Source of the DNA: Acididesulfobacillus acetoxydans
Lineage (GTDB): Bacteria; Bacillota; Desulfitobacteriia; Desulfitobacteriales; Desulfitobacteriaceae
Assembly: GCF_902729405.1 (NCBI RefSeq)
Contig: NZ_LR746496.1
Span: 1,240,001-1,304,000, forward strand
Direction: 5' to 3'
DNA: 64,000 nt
Shown here piece after piece: positions 60,796-64,000 of this stretch (the stretch's first letter is position 1; every line of letters begins with the position of its first letter). Both the position numbers and the translations under genes were made by a program. The notes below the pieces were generated by a model. It was not told where the DNA came from, searched no databases, and saw only the letters and a program-made list of their open reading frames with translations.

Positions 60796-61938
60796 GTGAT
60801 TTTTGATTTAACGGAAGACCACATCATGATGCGCAAGATGGTACGCGACTTTGCCGAGAAGGAATGCGGGCCGGGTGCGGGCGAGAGGGATGAGAAGGAA
60901 GAATTCCCCCGCGAGATTTGGGATAAGCTGGCGGAATTGGGCCTGGCCGGCATTACTTTTCCCGAGGAATACGGAGGCGTCGGAGCTGACTACATTTCCT
61001 ACGCCATCGCAGTGGAAGAGCTCTCCCGGGTGGACGCTTCCGTGGGCGTGACGGTCTCGGCCCATTCCAGTCTGGGTGCTAACCCGATCAATCTTTTCGG
61101 AACGGAAGAACAGAAGCGGAAATATCTGGTCCCCCTGGCCAAAGGAGAGAAGATGGGAGCCTTGGGCCTGACTGAGCCGATGGCGGGCTCGGACGCTTCC
61201 GGAACCCGGACCACGGCGGTGCGTGAGGGCGGGGATTATATCATTAACGGCTCCAAGATTTTTATTACCAACGGCCACGAGGCAGATATTTATATCGTTA
61301 TTGCCCAGATGGACAAGAGCAAAGGAAACAAAGGAATTGCCGCTTTCATTCTGGAAAAGGGCATGCCCGGTTTTACTTTCGGTAAGAAAGAGCAAAAGAT
61401 GGGGATTCGCTCCTCTGCCACCTACGAACTGGTTTTTGACAATGTCCGCGTCCCGGCTGAAAACCTGCTGGGGCAGGAAGGTCAGGGCTTCAAGATCGCC
61501 ATGATCACTTTGGATTACGGGCGCATCGGCATCGCGTCCCAAGCTTTGGGAATTGCCCAGGGGGCTTACGAACAGGCCTTGAAGTACGCCAAAGAACGGG
61601 TTCAGTTTGGCAAGACACTCGCTCAGTTCCAGATCAATCAGTTTAAGCTGGCGGACATGGCCACGCAGATTGAAGCGGCCCGCCTTCTCGTCTATCAGGC
61701 GGCTTACCTGGCTTCTCAGCACAAGCCGGTCTCCAAGGCTTCGGCCATGGCCAAGCTGCATGCCTCTGAAACTGCCATGTGGGTGACGACGCAAGCGGTG
61801 CAAATTCACGGAGGCTACGGCTATATCCGGGAGTATCCGGTGGAACGGATGATGCGGGATGCCAAAATTACCGAGATTTATGAGGGGACGAGCGAAGTGC
61901 AGCGTATCGTGATCAGCAACCATATTTTGCGCGAGTAA
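60796..61938 (+). CDS. Acyl-CoA dehydrogenase, second copy
   Basis: 380 residues from GTG 60796; AAGGAG lies 8 bases before it, so the ATG at 60769 is rejected. [53 protein letters not shown], catalytic Glu in [12 protein letters not shown]. It differs throughout from the copy at 57152, so it likely handles a different acyl chain. It abuts the CoA-transferase gene (43-bp gap). Confidence 0.95.
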   Translation: MIFDLTEDHIMMRKMVRDFAEKECGPGAGERDEKEEFPREIWDKLAELGLAGITFPEEYGGVGADYISYAIAVEELSRVDASVGVTVSAHSSLGANPINLFGTEEQKRKYLVPLAKGEKMGALGLTEPMAGSDASGTRTTAVREGGDYIINGSKIFITNGHEADIYIVIAQMDKSKGNKGIAAFILEKGMPGFTFGKKEQKMGIRSSATYELVFDNVRVPAENLLGQEGQGFKIAMITLDYGRIGIASQALGIAQGAYEQALKYAKERVQFGKTLAQFQINQFKLADMATQIEAARLLVYQAAYLASQHKPVSKASAMAKLHASETAMWVTTQAVQIHGGYGYIREYPVERMMRDAKITEIYEGTSEVQRIVISNHILRE

Positions 61939-62048
61939 GGTTCTCCCTTCCCGAAAGCCGCACGCAGTCATAGAATGTCCCAACGGCTGAGGATGAGTTT
62001 CGCCGAAGCCGCTTATCCCAAAATGATACCAAACGGAGGAAAACAGAG

Positions 62049-63227
62049 ATGAACGAAGTTGTCATAGTCAGTGCGGTTCGCACTCCCGTCGGTTCCTTTG
62101 GCGGCGCTCTGAGCCAGGTATCGGCGCCGGACCTGGGGGCACTGACCATCCGGGAAAGCATCAGAAGGGCCGGCATCACCCCCGAAGAGGTGGATGAAGT
62201 GATCATGGGCAATGTGCTGAGCGCTGGTCTGGGGCAAAACCCGGCCCGGCAGGCCGCTATGAAAGCGGGCATTCCGCAGGAAGTCCCTTCGTGGACGGTG
62301 AGTAAGGTGTGCGGTTCAGGCCTGAAAGCTGTTGTCTGTGCGGCTCAGGCCATATTAGCCGGAGACGCCGAGATCATTGTCGCCGGGGGAATGGAAAGCA
62401 TGTCCCTGGCGGCCTATGCTTTGCCTAAGGCCCGTACCGGTTACCGTATGGGAAATGCCACGGTTGTGGATACAATGATTATCGACGGTCTGACCGATGC
62501 TTTCCACAACATCCACATGGGCCTGACCGCCGAAAACATCGCGGAAAAATTCGGCATATCACGGCAGGAACAGGATGAATTTTCCGTCCGCAGCCAGAAC
62601 AGGGCCGAGAAAGCGATTAAAGAGGGCAAGTTCGCCGAGGAGATTGTTCCGGTGGTCATCCCGCAAAAGAAAGGGGATCCCGTCGTCTTCAGCCAGGATG
62701 AATTTCCTCGCTTCGGCACGAGTGTGGAGACCCTGGACAAGTTGCGCCCGGCCTTTAAAAAGGACGGTACGGTTACCGCCGGGAATGCTTCGGGGATCAA
62801 TGACGGGGCCGCGGCAGTCGTGGTCATGAGTGCCGCCAAAGCGGAGGCCCTGGGGGTCAGACCTTTGGTTAAAATCACATCCTGGGCTTCCGCCGGGGTG
62901 GATCCCCTGATTATGGGCACCGGGCCGATCCCGGCGACCCGTAAAGCCTTAGCCAAAGCGGGTTTGAAAATCGAAGATATAGACGTGGTGGAGGCCAATG
63001 AGGCTTTCGCGGCTCAGGCTCTCGAGGTGGCGAAAGAGCTTAACCTGGATATGGAGAAGACTAATCTCAACGGGGGAGCCGTGGCCCTCGGCCATCCGAT
63101 CGGTGCATCCGGGGCGCGCATTCTGGTGACTTTACTCTACGAAATGGGCCGCCGGAAGGCCCGCAGGGGTCTGGCTACCCTCTGTATCGGCGGTGGCCAA
63201 GGAATCAGTATGGTTGTGGAGCGCTGA
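62049..63227 (+). CDS. Acetyl-CoA acetyltransferase (thiolase), second copy
   Basis: 392 residues. Acyl-enzyme Cys in [38 protein letters not shown] and late Cys in [19 protein letters not shown]-like ribosome site precedes ATG. It is the last gene of the operon; a hairpin with T run follows at 63350. A second thiolase beside a first suggests condensation and cleavage, or two chain lengths. Confidence 0.95.
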   Translation: MNEVVIVSAVRTPVGSFGGALSQVSAPDLGALTIRESIRRAGITPEEVDEVIMGNVLSAGLGQNPARQAAMKAGIPQEVPSWTVSKVCGSGLKAVVCAAQAILAGDAEIIVAGGMESMSLAAYALPKARTGYRMGNATVVDTMIIDGLTDAFHNIHMGLTAENIAEKFGISRQEQDEFSVRSQNRAEKAIKEGKFAEEIVPVVIPQKKGDPVVFSQDEFPRFGTSVETLDKLRPAFKKDGTVTAGNASGINDGAAAVVVMSAAKAEALGVRPLVKITSWASAGVDPLIMGTGPIPATRKALAKAGLKIEDIDVVEANEAFAAQALEVAKELNLDMEKTNLNGGAVALGHPIGASGARILVTLLYEMGRRKARRGLATLCIGGGQGISMVVER

Positions 63228-63349
63228 GGCGGTTATCGATGTTCAGCTTAAGCTGAACGAGTTCACTCCGCTTACCCGGGAAGCAGCGGACCCGGGAAGC
63301 GGATGCGGCGGCCGGGGGAACCGGTTTAGGCATCCGTGGCGACAAGCGA

Positions 63350-63397
63350 AGGCCCGGTCGGGAAGCACGCGGTGTTTTCCGGCCGGGACTTTTTTTA
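63350..63397 (+). terminator. Probable terminator of the acyl-CoA operon
   Basis: GGCCCGGTCGGGAA pairs imperfectly with TTCCGGCCGGGAC, followed by TTTTTTT; about 120 bp past the last stop. Confidence 0.6.
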
Positions 63398-63401
63398 GCT
63401 A

Positions 63402-63500
63402 ATCAGAAAGTATAAGTCTGAGGGCACATAAGAAAACTGGCGTTGTCGCCTTGATTCAACCGATCGCTCGTTTGAGCGATCGCGCCGGCTGAGTTTCCGC
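63402..63500 (+). repeat. Structured interspersed element, copy B
   Basis: About 99 nt beginning ATCAGAAAGTATAAG, like copy A. The 34-nt core (63450-63483) is identical to copy A. The hairpin CGATCGCTC-GTTT-GAGCGATCG is kept. Flanks differ but still pair: AAACT-GGCG with CGCC-GGCTG-AGTTT. It lies between the operon terminator and the convergent glycosyltransferase gene. Confidence 0.75.
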
Positions 63501-63522
63501 GGGACCCATCGGAAGGGTGGGT

Positions 63523-64000
63523 TCAGCGCTTGATGTGACCTGTCGAGCGCAAAATCTGACCGGGTTCGGGGCTGGCTTCCAGGCCGGAGCCGCGGCCGCG
63601 CGTGAGGCCGGGTTCTTGGGCGGGCACGGGGTCACCGGCAAGTGCCTGCCGGTAAAATTGCAGCAACTGTTCCGCGGGTCTCTCCCAGCCAAACTCGGCC
63701 GCCGTGGCCCGGGCCCGGCCGCCCATGTCCCGGCGCACCTGTTGATCCCGCAAGTCTTCGACCGCTTGCTCCAGGCTTTCGGCTTGGGCCGGGTTGTAGA
63801 GCAAGCCGTTTATTGCAGGGGCGATCTGTTCCCGGGCGGGACCGCTGTCCGCGGCGATCACCGGCAGACCGGAAGCCATGGCTTCTAAAATGACGAGGCC
63901 CAAAGTGTCGGTCAAGGAAGGGAAGAGGAAAATATCCGAGGAGGCATAAGCTTTCGCCAGGTCTTCGCCATGGAGAAAACCTGTGAAAACGGTCTGTGTA
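63523..64000 (-). CDS. Glycosyltransferase family 4, C-terminal part
   Basis: Open to the window edge; about 158 codons visible. FTGFLHGEDLAKAYASSDIF, LFPSLTDTLGLVILEAMASG and LPVIAADSGPAREQI are the nucleotide-sugar-binding half of GT4 enzymes, with the E-x7-E-like motif. MgtA-like diacylglycerol glucosyltransferases are the closest type I recall. The last ~25 residues are Gly/Pro-rich and probably unstructured. The start is outside the window. Confidence 0.9.
   Translation of the reverse strand, partial: TQTVFTGFLHGEDLAKAYASSDIFLFPSLTDTLGLVILEAMASGLPVIAADSGPAREQIAPAINGLLYNPAQAESLEQAVEDLRDQQVRRDMGGRARATAAEFGWERPAEQLLQFYRQALAGDPVPAQEPGLTRGRGSGLEASPEPGQILRSTGHIKR

Overview
The window looks like chromosome of an anaerobic, spore-forming Firmicute of the Clostridia (Peptococcaceae or Desulfosporosinus/Desulfitobacterium-like). 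The basis is gene content only: a single-chain pyruvate:ferredoxin oxidoreductase, a CO dehydrogenase locus, a DUF3787-type spore protein, DUF2512 and YjcZ-like small proteins, sigma-54 regulons and acyl-CoA metabolism. There is no 16S or other marker gene, so the genus is inference.

Layout. 1-10 kb: the tail of a TyrR-like sigma-54 activator, then a methionine gamma-lyase gene with a textbook sigma-54 promoter and a TyrR-box-like palindrome; a Cache chemoreceptor; an M3 oligoendopeptidase; an MFS transporter; an unusual fusion ending in O6-methylguanine-DNA methyltransferase; a DUF2512 membrane protein. 10-14 kb: a hexanucleotide satellite and nifJ. 14.5-21.6 kb: an accessory zone with Uma2-type nucleases, a MNT/HEPN pair, a DUF4432 protein, debris of a JetD-like gene, an ion channel and IS605, and a dienelactone hydrolase / radical-SAM pair. 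21.7-27 kb: a two-component system plus FtsX-type ABC exporter whose two promoters share a palindrome. 27-30 kb: uracil-DNA glycosylase, a second Uma2 gene and remnants of an IS4-type transposase and a group II intron maturase. 29.7-34.3 kb (minus strand): cooA-like regulator, cooF, cooS and an FAD oxidoreductase, with a sequence matching the known CooA site.

34.5-38.8 kb: small genes and debris, including an overlooked 51-residue cysteine-rich protein, a spore protein and a Ca/Na exchanger. 39-45 kb: a LutA/LutB-like Fe-S pair, a LytTR response regulator and a CstA-family carrier. 45-48 kb: tiny membrane proteins, a second MNT/HEPN pair, RHS and transposase remnants. 48-52.8 kb: a patatin-like lipase, a PhoR/PhoB-like pair and a divergent lipoprotein with two CuA-like cupredoxin repeats.

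53-63.2 kb: a PAS-containing sigma-54 activator whose start region is a tandem 19-bp repeat of ribosome site plus ATG. Next to it lies a six-gene acyl-CoA operon (thiolase, acyl-CoA dehydrogenase, 3-hydroxyacyl-CoA dehydrogenase, CoA-transferase, acyl-CoA dehydrogenase, thiolase) behind a consensus sigma-54 promoter and a long upstream palindrome. The window ends in a glycosyltransferase gene. A structured ~100-nt element occurs twice, 10.4 kb apart, each time after a terminator.

The strongest candidates for something undescribed are the paired structured element, the tandem start-site repeat, the cysteine-rich miniprotein, the twin CuA-like lipoprotein, and the CooA-like sensor with Ser in place of the heme-ligand Cys.
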